Assembly: GCA_944320295.1 (NCBI GenBank)
Contig: CALUGY010000014.1
Coordinates: forward strand, 1 to 43,493
Direction of reading: 5' to 3'
DNA from: an uncultured Bacteroides sp.
GTDB lineage: Bacteria > Bacteroidota > Bacteroidia > Bacteroidales > Bacteroidaceae
Length of the DNA stretch: 43,493 nucleotides
The notes below the pieces were generated by a model, which was not told the origin of the DNA, made no database searches, and was given only the letters and a program-made list of their open reading frames with translations. Every line of letters starts with the position of its first letter. The stretch's first letter is position 1. The position numbers and the translations under genes are program-made. Positions 26,302-33,234 of this stretch are shown here, in pieces.

Positions 26302-27081
26302 ATGAACACCCCGTACCGCCCCTCCATCGCCAAACGGTTCATGGCCGCCGTGAAGTCGCGCTACTTCCGCCTGAGGGAAAAACTGTCGCCTTCGCGCATC
26401 CGCAACGCCGGGGACATTCCCGTCATCATCAACAACTTCAACCGCCTTACCACGCTACGCAGTCTCATCGCCTCGCTGGAGGAGCGCGGGTTGCACAATA
26501 TCCATATCCTCGACAACGACAGCACCTATCCGCCGCTGCTCGAATGGTACCGCACATGCCCCTACGAAGTGATACACTTGGGACGGAACCTGGGCTTCAA
26601 GGCCCTGTGGAAAGACAAGGCCACGCGCCGCCGCTTCTGCAGCGACTACTACGCCTACACCGACTCGGACGTGGTGCTGGACGACGATTGCCCCGCCGAC
26701 GTGATGGAGCACCTGCTGCGGCTGCTGAAAGACCGGTATCCGTATGCAGCCAAGATAGGTCTCTCGCTCCGTATAGACGATTTGCCGGACCACTACGTGC
26801 ACAAGCAGAAGGTGCTGGAGTGGGAAAGCCGCTACTACACACATCCCACCGGAACCGGTCTCTACCGTGCTCCCGTGGACACCACCTTCGCCCTCTACCG
26901 CCCGCGCGTGGGGTTGAGCCGCAGCCGTGCGGTGGAAGCGTACCGCACCGCCGTGCCCTACCGTCTGAAGCACTTGCCTTGGTATACGGACTCGCAACAC
27001 CCGAGCGACGAAGAGCGTTACTACACAGACCATTGCCGCCACGCCACCGAGTGGAGTTCGCGGCCGCAAAGCAAAAAATGA
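26302..27081 (+). CDS. GT2-like glycosyltransferase
   Basis: This 259-aa protein has the GT-A pattern: PVIINNFNRLTTLRSLIASL, ILDNDSTYPPLLEWY, LGRNLGFKALW and YYAYTDSDVVLDDDCPADV, which contains the DSD metal motif. It is shorter than typical GT2 enzymes and lacks a membrane domain. It starts one base after the DUF5672 stop, and the pair likely act on the same glycan. The C-terminus is basic. The sugar is unknown. Confidence 0.82.
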   Translation: MNTPYRPSIAKRFMAAVKSRYFRLREKLSPSRIRNAGDIPVIINNFNRLTTLRSLIASLEERGLHNIHILDNDSTYPPLLEWYRTCPYEVIHLGRNLGFKALWKDKATRRRFCSDYYAYTDSDVVLDDDCPADVMEHLLRLLKDRYPYAAKIGLSLRIDDLPDHYVHKQKVLEWESRYYTHPTGTGLYRAPVDTTFALYRPRVGLSRSRAVEAYRTAVPYRLKHLPWYTDSQHPSDEERYYTDHCRHATEWSSRPQSKK

Positions 27082-27171
27082 CAAGCGATAACCTCCCCTG
27101 TCCCGTCCCTGCCACAAGCCCCCATTTGTTAAAAAAAGAGGCAAAGCGGACTATTTCTCCCCAACAAGCCG

Positions 27172-27179
27172 TATATTTG
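27172..27179 (+). promoter_or_regulatory. -7 element upstream of array A5 (pdxB)
   Basis: TATATTTG fits TAnnTTTG exactly. No similar element lies between the array and the pdxB ATG, so the transcript likely begins near 27187 and carries the whole array as leader. No good -33 was seen. Confidence 0.5.
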
Positions 27180-27234
27180 CAGCCGCAAAATGCCGGAGGC
27201 ACGCCCTGCAAGGCGTACCGCTTGCGCGAAACCG

Positions 27235-27334
27235 CGCGACATGTTGCGCCCTTACTCGCAACATGTTCGGAGCGCGCTCGCAACACGTTGGAAGTTTACT
27301 CGCGACACGTTGCGGGCAAACACCCGACAAGCCC
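27235..27334. repeat. Palindrome array A5 (22-bp period), in the pdxB leader
   Basis: Cores start at 27237 (CGACATGTTG), 27259 (CAACATGTTC), 27281 (CAACACGTTG) and 27303 (CGACACGTTG). A half-unit at 27325 (CGACAAGCCC) stays in the 22-base register. It lies only about 20 bases from the pdxB ATG and downstream of the only -7 candidate, so it is probably transcribed. Confidence 0.92.
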
Positions 27335-27353
27335 GGCATAAATGTTTGATTGT

Positions 27354-28397
27354 ATGAAAGTTATAGTCGACAACAAAATACCGTTCATCCGCGAAGCCAT
27401 CGAATCCATAGCCGACGAAGTGGTCTATGCAGAGGGAAAGGACTTCACTCCCCAGCTAATACATGACGCTGACGCACTCATAATCCGTACACGTACCCGC
27501 TGCGACCGTGCCCTGCTGGAGGGAAGCCGCGTGAGCTTCATTGCCACCGCTACCATAGGCCACGACCACATCGATGCCGATTACTGCCGCGAAGCAGGCA
27601 TAGAATGGGCCAACGCACCCGGTTGCAATGCCTCGTCCGTGGCACAATACATGCACTCGGCCCTGCTGTTGCTGCAAATGCAGAAGGACTGCAAGCTGAC
27701 AGAGATGACCATGGGCATCGTAGGCGTAGGCAACGTGGGCAGCAAGGTGGCCGAAGTGGCCTGCGACATGGGCATGACCGTACTGGAAAACGACCCGCCC
27801 CGCGCCGGAAAGGAAGGAAAGGAATTGTTCCGCCCGCTGGAAGAACTGGCCCGGGAATGTGACATCATCACTTTCCACGTGCCGCTTGCACACGGGGGAG
27901 CCTACCCCACGTTCCACCTGGCCGATGAGGCATTCTTCCGCTCGCTGCAGAAGAAACCCATCGTTATCAACACGTCGCGCGGCGAAGTGGTCGACACCGC
28001 CGCCCTGCTCCGTGCCATGGACGAGGGAAAGGTGTCCGAAGCCATCATCGACGTATGGGAGAACGAACCCGACATAGACCGCCGCCTGCTGCAACGTGCC
28101 TTCCTGGGCACCCCGCACATCGCCGGATATTCGGCCGACGGGAAGGCCAACGCCACACGCATGGCCCTGCACGCCCTGTGCCGCCACTTCGGCATCAAGT
28201 CCGACTTCCACATCACGCCGCCACGACCCGAAAACCCCGTCATCACCGCAGGGAGCGAAGCCGAGGCTTGTCTGCAAATGTACGACCCTCGCCGCGACAG
28301 CGATGCCTTGAAGGCACACCCCGAAGACTTCGAACTGTTGCGCGGCAACTATCCTTTGCGCCGAGAGCGGCAGGCTTACCTGTTCCGCCACGCCTGA
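27354..28397 (+). CDS. pdxB: 4-phosphoerythronate dehydrogenase
   Basis: PdxB oxidises 4-phosphoerythronate in the deoxyxylulose-5-phosphate-dependent vitamin B6 pathway. The 347-aa protein begins MKVIVDNKIPFIREAIESIA, a hallmark of PdxB. The NAD-binding motif is GIVGVGNVGSKVAEVA near residue 121. Catalytic regions are TRTRCDRALLEGS, INTSRGEVVDTAALL and GTPHIAGYSADGKANAT. The C-terminal dimerisation region is present. I chose the ATG at 27354 over the one four codons earlier because it matches the family. It carries array A5 in its leader. Confidence 0.95.
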   Translation: MKVIVDNKIPFIREAIESIADEVVYAEGKDFTPQLIHDADALIIRTRTRCDRALLEGSRVSFIATATIGHDHIDADYCREAGIEWANAPGCNASSVAQYMHSALLLLQMQKDCKLTEMTMGIVGVGNVGSKVAEVACDMGMTVLENDPPRAGKEGKELFRPLEELARECDIITFHVPLAHGGAYPTFHLADEAFFRSLQKKPIVINTSRGEVVDTAALLRAMDEGKVSEAIIDVWENEPDIDRRLLQRAFLGTPHIAGYSADGKANATRMALHALCRHFGIKSDFHITPPRPENPVITAGSEAEACLQMYDPRRDSDALKAHPEDFELLRGNYPLRRERQAYLFRHA

Positions 28398-28465
28398 CGG
28401 CGGTGCCCCACGGGGAAAATGCGGAAAAAACCGGCATCTCCCCGCGCACTAACCGGCAAAATCCT

Positions 28466-28473
28466 TACATTTG
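28466..28473 (+). promoter_or_regulatory. -7 element of the membrane protein-methyltransferase operon
   Basis: TACATTTG fits TAnnTTTG, 18 bases before the ATG at 28492. It rules out an in-frame TTG start at 28471, which overlaps it. Confidence 0.55.
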
Positions 28474-28491
28474 CACAAAAACCTGCCGACC

Positions 28492-28887
28492 ATGGTACAC
28501 CACCTCAACAACAACAAGCAATTCATGGTGCTCAACGCCATACTGGCGTTTGCCGTCATCATCGTAGTAGTCATTTTCGTCTATATGAGCCTGAGGCTGC
28601 AACGCGAACGGGAGGGGCAACGCTACTTTGCCGAAACCTACACCTTCACGTTGGAAAAGGGGTTCGAGGGCGACTCGCTTTCGCTGTTTGTCAACGACAG
28701 CCTCATCACCTCGCTCCGCGCAGGCAACAGCCCGTTTACTGTACAGGTGGGCCGATTTGCCGAGCAAAGCGCGCTGATGATTGTGGATAACGCCACCGAC
28801 TATGTGTCCGTATTCGAGCTGAGCGACAAGGGCGGAACCTACCGCTTCGAGAAAGCGGACGGCGAAGTGAAGCAGTTGGAACAATGA
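28492..28887 (+). CDS. Small membrane-anchored protein, function unknown
   Basis: This 131-aa protein has one strong transmembrane helix near residues 12-33 (AILAFAVIIVVVIFVYMSL), after a short basic N-terminus, and an extracytoplasmic beta-rich domain (about 45-125) with no cysteine lipidation site. The domain reads as a small beta sandwich: SLSLFVNDSLI, FTVQVGRFAEQSALMIVDN. I do not recognise a named family. It overlaps the next gene by the 4-base ATGA, so expression is coupled to the methyltransferase. Confidence 0.75.
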   Translation: MVHHLNNNKQFMVLNAILAFAVIIVVVIFVYMSLRLQREREGQRYFAETYTFTLEKGFEGDSLSLFVNDSLITSLRAGNSPFTVQVGRFAEQSALMIVDNATDYVSVFELSDKGGTYRFEKADGEVKQLEQ

Positions 28888-30092
28888 GCCTGCCCGACGA
28901 AGCCACCCTGCGCTTTGCCGACGAGCACCGCGCGGACGACCCGCATGCCCTGGCCCTGCAAGCTGCACGTTACCCACAGGTAGACATGCCTGCCGCCATC
29001 ACCCAAATAGCAGGACGGCACGTGGCGCGGCTCAAAGCATCTACGTGGGCAAACACACCGGGCATAGTCTACCCCGCCCGTCTCTCCATGGAACAATGTT
29101 CGTCCGAAGCCACGGCGCAATACAAACGCGCCCTCGTGGAACAGCTTGGCGGAGGCCGGCGGCTGGCCGACCTGACTGGCGGGTTCGGTATCGATTGCGC
29201 CTGCCTGGCGGGAGCCTTCGCACAGGCCGTGTACGTGGAACGGCAGGAAACGCTCTGCGAAATGGCCCACCACAACTTTCCCCTACTGGGCCGCGCCCAC
29301 ATCGAGGTGGTGCACGCCGACGGCACGGACTATCTGGAACGGATGGACGAGGCCGACTGGATATTCGTCGACCCCGCGCGGCGCGACAGCCATGGCGGCA
29401 AGACGGTGGCCATCAGCCAATGCGAACCGGACGTGTCACGCTTGGAAAGCCTGCTCCTGCAAAAAGCCCCGCACGTGCTCATCAAACTGTCGCCCATGCT
29501 GGACCTGACGCTGGCCCTGAACGACATGCCCCACACACGCGAAGTGCACATCGTATCGGCCGGAAACGAATGCAAGGAACTGTTGCTCGTACTGGGCAGG
29601 GGCGAACCGTTGCCGCCCGACGAGGTACCCGTGCATTGCGTGGACGTGGAGAGCCGGCACGACTGCGCACCTTTCGTCTTCACCCGCCGCAGCGAGCGCG
29701 AAGCCCCCTGCACTTATGCCGCGACACCCCTGTCCTACCTCTACGAGCCGAACGCCGCGCTGCTCAAGGCCGGTGCGTTCCGCAGCGTGGCACATATATA
29801 TAATATGGAGAAGCTACACCCCAGCAGCCACCTGTACACGTCGGACAAGCTGATACCCGGTTTTCCGGGGAGACGTTTCCGCATAGAGGCCTACTGCGGA
29901 TTCTCCAAAAAAGAACTGAAGCAATGCCTGGCCGGCACGCCCAAGGCCAACCTCAGCATCCGCAACTTCCCCTCCTCCGTGGCCGAACTGCGCAAACGCC
30001 TGCATCTGGCCGAAGGCGGGGACACCTTCCTGTTCGCCACCACGCTGGCCAACGGGAAGAAAGCATTGATAAAGGCCAGCCTCCCGGACTGA
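28884..30092 (+). CDS. THUMP-like class I SAM methyltransferase
   Basis: This 402-aa protein has a SAM-binding motif LADLTGGFGIDCACLAG near residue 93 and a catalytic-type DPARR near 155 (FVDPARRDSHGGKT). The C-terminal part, about residues 300-400, resembles the THUMP-like domain (IEAYCGFSKKELKQCL, ANLSIRNFP). Related Bacteroidales proteins are annotated as class I methyltransferases, probably acting on RNA; the target is not established. It is coupled to the upstream membrane protein by a 4-base overlap. Confidence 0.82.
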   Translation: MSLPDEATLRFADEHRADDPHALALQAARYPQVDMPAAITQIAGRHVARLKASTWANTPGIVYPARLSMEQCSSEATAQYKRALVEQLGGGRRLADLTGGFGIDCACLAGAFAQAVYVERQETLCEMAHHNFPLLGRAHIEVVHADGTDYLERMDEADWIFVDPARRDSHGGKTVAISQCEPDVSRLESLLLQKAPHVLIKLSPMLDLTLALNDMPHTREVHIVSAGNECKELLLVLGRGEPLPPDEVPVHCVDVESRHDCAPFVFTRRSEREAPCTYAATPLSYLYEPNAALLKAGAFRSVAHIYNMEKLHPSSHLYTSDKLIPGFPGRRFRIEAYCGFSKKELKQCLAGTPKANLSIRNFPSSVAELRKRLHLAEGGDTFLFATTLANGKKALIKASLPD

Positions 30093-30159
30093 CCCTTTCC
30101 CACAGGGAAAAACCGCCAGACAATCAGCTGAAAATCAACGTACATATCACATGAACAGG

Positions 30160-30239
30160 CGGAACGCATTGCGAGCGGACACGCAACATGTTCCGAGCAC
30201 GGCCGCAACGCGTTGCGGGCAAGGGCGCAACATGTCGCG
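30160..30239. repeat. Palindrome array A6 (22-bp period)
   Basis: Cores start at 30162 (GAACGCATTG), 30184 (CAACATGTTC), 30206 (CAACGCGTTG) and 30228 (CAACATGTCG), each 22 bases apart. It lies between two plus-strand genes, about 95 bases upstream of a strong promoter for the next gene. Confidence 0.92.
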
Positions 30240-30333
30240 GACAAAGCCCCTTTATACACCCACCATACGGGCCTCATCCCGCATGTACTTCCCCCTCCCA
30301 CAGGAGGGAAACCAGGAGAGAAAAGCGCCGTCT

Positions 30334-30364
30334 TTTGCAATATTCCGCAAAATACCTATATTTG
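30334..30364 (+). promoter_or_regulatory. Promoter of the lipoprotein gene
   Basis: TTTG (30334-30337) and TATATTTG (30357-30364) are exactly 19 bases apart, one of the best Bacteroidetes promoters in the window. Transcription would start near 30371, giving a leader of about 56 bases. Confidence 0.8.
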
Positions 30365-30426
30365 CCACAGGAACAGACGGTTCCTGCATAATGGTAACAA
30401 TCCCAAAAAACAAAAGGAGAAACGAA

Positions 30427-30804
30427 ATGAAGAAGCATCTTGCCGCCCTGTACATCGCTACCGCGGTCCTTACCCTCGGCTCATGCCAACCCCACAGCCG
30501 CATAGACGAGCTGAAAGACTTTGTGGAAAAAACTGCCGAAGAAGCCCAGACTTATTCGGAGGAACAATGGGAAAACATCAACGAGGAGTTCAGCCGGCTG
30601 CTTGAAAAGGTAGAGGAATACGACGACCTGACGCCGGAGGAGCTGAACGAGATAGCCCGCCTGCAAGGGCAATATGCCGCAGCCGCCTTCAAGTACCACG
30701 GCCAGAAGGCCAAGGAGGAATGGGAGAAGGCCCAGAGTGCCTTGGGCGGATTCATCGACGGGCTGACCGAAGGGACGGACGAGAACGAAGAAACGGAAGA
30801 ATAA
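30427..30804 (+). CDS. Small helical lipoprotein, function unknown
   Basis: This 125-aa protein has a lipoprotein signal peptide (MKKHLAALYIATAVLTLGSC, lipidated Cys20), followed by a highly charged, acidic helical domain (EELNEIARLQGQYAAAAFKY near residue 75). The C-terminus is acidic (TEGTDENEETEE). Small lipoproteins of this type occur in many Bacteroidales, but no function is established. The nitroreductase follows after 25 bases on the same strand, so the two probably share the promoter at 30334. Confidence 0.8.
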   Translation: MKKHLAALYIATAVLTLGSCQPHSRIDELKDFVEKTAEEAQTYSEEQWENINEEFSRLLEKVEEYDDLTPEELNEIARLQGQYAAAAFKYHGQKAKEEWEKAQSALGGFIDGLTEGTDENEETEE

Positions 30805-30829
30805 GCATAACCATCAAACCAACAACCAC

Positions 30830-31480
30830 ATGAAAGCAACTGGAATCATGACAGGCATCTTCTGCCTGCTGGCCGCCGTAGGGTGCAGCGCGCCCTCGGG
30901 CCAAAACAACAACGCCACCACGGCAGACAGCCAACCCAACAAGGCAGACGTAGTAATAGAAAACATCATGACACGGCGCAGCATCCGCCAGTACAAGCCG
31001 CAGCCCGTGAACCGCGACACCATGCAAATCATACTGGAGTGCGGAATCAACGCGCCCAATGGCATGAACAAGCAGTCGTGGGAGGTGAGGGTCGTGGACA
31101 ACCCGGAGTTTATAAACGGTGTGACGGAGCTGTACAAGAAGGCCAACCCCAAGGCGGCTTCCGACCCGGCGTTCAAGAACATGTTCCGCAACGCGCCTAC
31201 CGTGGCGTTCATTGCCCATGACCCGTCTTACGGCTGCTCGCAGATAGACTGCGGCCTGCTGGGCGCCAACATGGTGCTCTCGGCCCACGCATTGGGCATA
31301 GGTTCATGCTGCCTGGGCGGGCCGGTGGCGTTCATGCTGCAGCCCGAAGCCGCGCCCTATCTTGAAAAGCTGGGATTCAGCGACGGATACCGCCTGCTGT
31401 ATTGCATCGCCTTCGGCTACCCCGACGAATCGCCGGCCGCCAAGCCGAGGGACGCAGGCAAAGTGAAGTTCGTGGATTGA
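30830..31480 (+). CDS. Nitroreductase-family protein with lipoprotein signal
   Basis: This 216-aa protein has a lipoprotein signal peptide (ITGIFCLLAAVGC-type, Cys near residue 19), a short linker rich in Asn, and a nitroreductase fold from about residue 40. The FMN-binding motif MTRRSIRQYKPQPV is clear, then ECGINAPNGMNKQSWEVRVV and a central IGSCCLGGP segment. A flavin reductase exported as a lipoprotein is unusual, as most relatives are cytoplasmic. The substrate is unknown. A terminator follows 20 bases after the stop. Confidence 0.85.
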   Translation: MKATGIMTGIFCLLAAVGCSAPSGQNNNATTADSQPNKADVVIENIMTRRSIRQYKPQPVNRDTMQIILECGINAPNGMNKQSWEVRVVDNPEFINGVTELYKKANPKAASDPAFKNMFRNAPTVAFIAHDPSYGCSQIDCGLLGANMVLSAHALGIGSCCLGGPVAFMLQPEAAPYLEKLGFSDGYRLLYCIAFGYPDESPAAKPRDAGKVKFVD

Positions 31481-31486
31481 GCCGGC

Positions 31487-31705
31487 TCAACCCAACACAG
31501 GCGACAAGCAGTAGTACACCCCCTGCTTGCCGCTTTTTTGTTCTATCTTGTTCTCGCGGATAAGTTGTACCAAGGCCATGCAAAGGTCGGTGTTGGCAAG
31601 ATGGCACAGGACTTGAAGCTCGGCAAACGTGCAACGGGTACAACGTGCAATGACGTCGTACACCTTTCGGCTGTTGCTCTTGATGGAAGAAATGTTGAAA
31701 CTCAT
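31487..31705 (-). CDS. Small winged-helix protein
   Basis: This 72-aa protein has the pattern of a single winged helix-turn-helix: AELQVLCHLANTDLCMALVQLIRENKI followed by a beta-hairpin. It resembles small DUF2582-type winged-helix proteins common in Bacteroidales, but I am not certain. Its 3' end overlaps the terminator of the convergent nitroreductase gene, with only 6 bases between the stops. A TTCCTTTG, a weak -7 variant, lies about 60 bases upstream on its strand. Confidence 0.6.
   Translation of the reverse strand: MSFNISSIKSNSRKVYDVIARCTRCTFAELQVLCHLANTDLCMALVQLIRENKIEQKSGKQGVYYCLSPVLG
31501..31539 (+). terminator. Intrinsic terminator of the lipoprotein-nitroreductase operon
   Basis: An 11-base stem GCGACAAGCAG / CTGCTTGCCGC with one internal mismatch and an 11-base loop is followed by TTTTTT. 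It lies inside the 3' coding end of the convergent winged-helix gene. Confidence 0.75.
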
Positions 31706-32076
31706 AAGCTTGTACGTTTAGTTTCTATCGGTCGGTTTAGGTTACTGACACAAAGGAAAGAAATACTTCCGTAAAAGCAAGCTTTCCCCGCCGTATGTCC
31801 TGTTCTTTTGTAATACTTTCAGGAATAGCAACCTCGGTTGACAGAAAACCACACCTTTGTTAAGGAACACTTCCACCCCCGACACGTTGCATGTACGGGC
31901 GGAAAGTCCTGTACCTCCCGCCCATGTCCCATATATCCGCCGAGCATACCCCTTGAAGAAGACTTTTTTCCATGCCAACAGAACAATCCGGAGACACATG
32001 GAACAACATGGAGGCCAATTGAAACACCAAAAGAAACAAAAATAGCCTTTACTTTGCAGCCAAACAGAACAAAATC
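31706..32076. other. Gap without recognised features
   Basis: This stretch between the winged-helix gene and the AraC-type gene holds no array and no RNA I recognise. One isolated core CGACACGTTG (31880-31889) matches the A-family palindrome, but no partners lie 22 bases either side. A TTACTTTG near the 3' end (about 32049) could be a weak -7 for the AraC-type gene. Confidence 0.5.
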
Positions 32077-32973
32077 ATGAAACCTATGGAGAAAATGGAC
32101 AACAACACACAAGAAACGGGCCTCTATAGCGACGGCCGCATCGCCATCATCGACAAGATAAAGGACATAAACCAGCCCAAGAGCGTCAAGATAGAAGACT
32201 TCGTGCTCCTGCTATGCCTCAAGGGGAAAGCCACCATATACATCAACGACGAGCTGCACGAGGTACGTCCCGGCGACATGCTCATCGCCCACCCCAACAC
32301 CATCTTGGAAAACGGCATGACGAGCATCGACATCGAGATACGCTGCATAGTACTCTCCATCGACTACGTAAAGCAACTGGCCATGATGGAAGTGAAGCGT
32401 TGGGAGGTGATATGCTTCTTCGAAAAAAGCCCCATCCTGCAGCTGCAGCCCGACGAGGTGGAAAGCTTCTGCCAATACTACGACCTGCTGCGCTCCAAGC
32501 TGGCCGGCCCGGCAGGCAAACACCACAAAGAGCTGATGGATTCGCTGCTGCAAGCCTTCCTGTACGACATGGCCGACACGCTGTCGCGCTTTGCGCCCGC
32601 CATGCAACCACAAAGCTACAACTCGTCCGAGCGGCTGTTCAAGCACTTCATCGAAATCCTGTCCTCGTCCTACCCGAAGCCGCGCAGCGTGACGGACTAT
32701 GCGCAACGCCTCAACGTAAGTCCCAAATACCTGTCCGCCGTATGCAAGGAAGTGAGCGGGCACACGGCCTCCGAACTTATCAACAACTATGTAATGAAGG
32801 ATGTGTACTACCTGCTGAAACGGCAGGAGAAGAGCATCAAGGAGATAAGCAACGAGCTGGACTTCCCCAACCTGTCCTTCTTCGGCCGCTACGTCAAGAA
32901 GCACGTGGGCAAGTCGCCCAAGCTGTTCCGTGAGGCCCTGTGCCGGGGCGAAGTGGAGATTGAGAAGCCCTGA
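32077..32973 (+). CDS. AraC-family transcriptional regulator
   Basis: This 298-aa protein has an N-terminal cupin-like sensor half (FVLLLCLKGKATIYINDELH, EVRPGDMLIAHPNTILENG) and a C-terminal AraC DNA-binding domain from about residue 195 (DYAQRLNVSPKYLSAVCKEV, ISNELDFPNLSFFGRYVKKH). Other in-frame ATGs at 32086 and 32095 are possible starts. The sensor ligand is unknown. No target operon is obvious next to it; the neighbours are an array and typA in convergent orientation. Confidence 0.88.
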   Translation: MKPMEKMDNNTQETGLYSDGRIAIIDKIKDINQPKSVKIEDFVLLLCLKGKATIYINDELHEVRPGDMLIAHPNTILENGMTSIDIEIRCIVLSIDYVKQLAMMEVKRWEVICFFEKSPILQLQPDEVESFCQYYDLLRSKLAGPAGKHHKELMDSLLQAFLYDMADTLSRFAPAMQPQSYNSSERLFKHFIEILSSSYPKPRSVTDYAQRLNVSPKYLSAVCKEVSGHTASELINNYVMKDVYYLLKRQEKSIKEISNELDFPNLSFFGRYVKKHVGKSPKLFREALCRGEVEIEKP

Positions 32974-33043
32974 CGCGGCGGGAATGCACAAATAAATCCT
33001 GACAAATAGCGGCACAGCGAGGGGGAGGTACTTACGTGTGGCC

Positions 33044-33128
33044 GACACTTAGCACAAGTGTCGGGGACACTTGTGCTAAGTATGGCGGATACTTGTGCTA
33101 AGTGTCAGCCATACTTGTGCTAAGTGTC
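33044..33128. repeat. Palindrome array E (22-bp period)
   Basis: Four 19-base palindromes GACACTT-N5-AAGTGTC are centred at 33053, 33075, 33097 and 33119, exactly 22 bases apart. The first has central AGCAC and the other three GTGCT, so unit one is inverted relative to the rest. Weak remnants may extend both ways. It occupies the convergent gap between the AraC-type gene and typA. The sequence is unrelated to the A family, but the spacing is the same. Confidence 0.92.
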
Positions 33129-33161
33129 AACACCCTGTTACTTAGCGAGTTGCAAGCCCTC

Positions 33162-33192
33162 AAAAAGAAAGCCCGGCATGAAGCCGGGCTTT
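33162..33192 (-). terminator. Terminator of typA
   Basis: A 10-base perfect stem AAAGCCCGGC / GCCGGGCTTT with a 5-base loop is followed on the minus strand by TTTCTTTTTG-type T-rich sequence, about 45 bases after the typA stop. Confidence 0.8.
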
Positions 33193-33234
33193 GAAAGATA
33201 TTTACAGGGGAACCATCCCGGAGACAAGGGAGCC

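Noticed and set aside
31880-31889. Single A-type core CGACACGTTG
   Set aside because: No partner units lie 22 bases either side, so it is not counted as an array.
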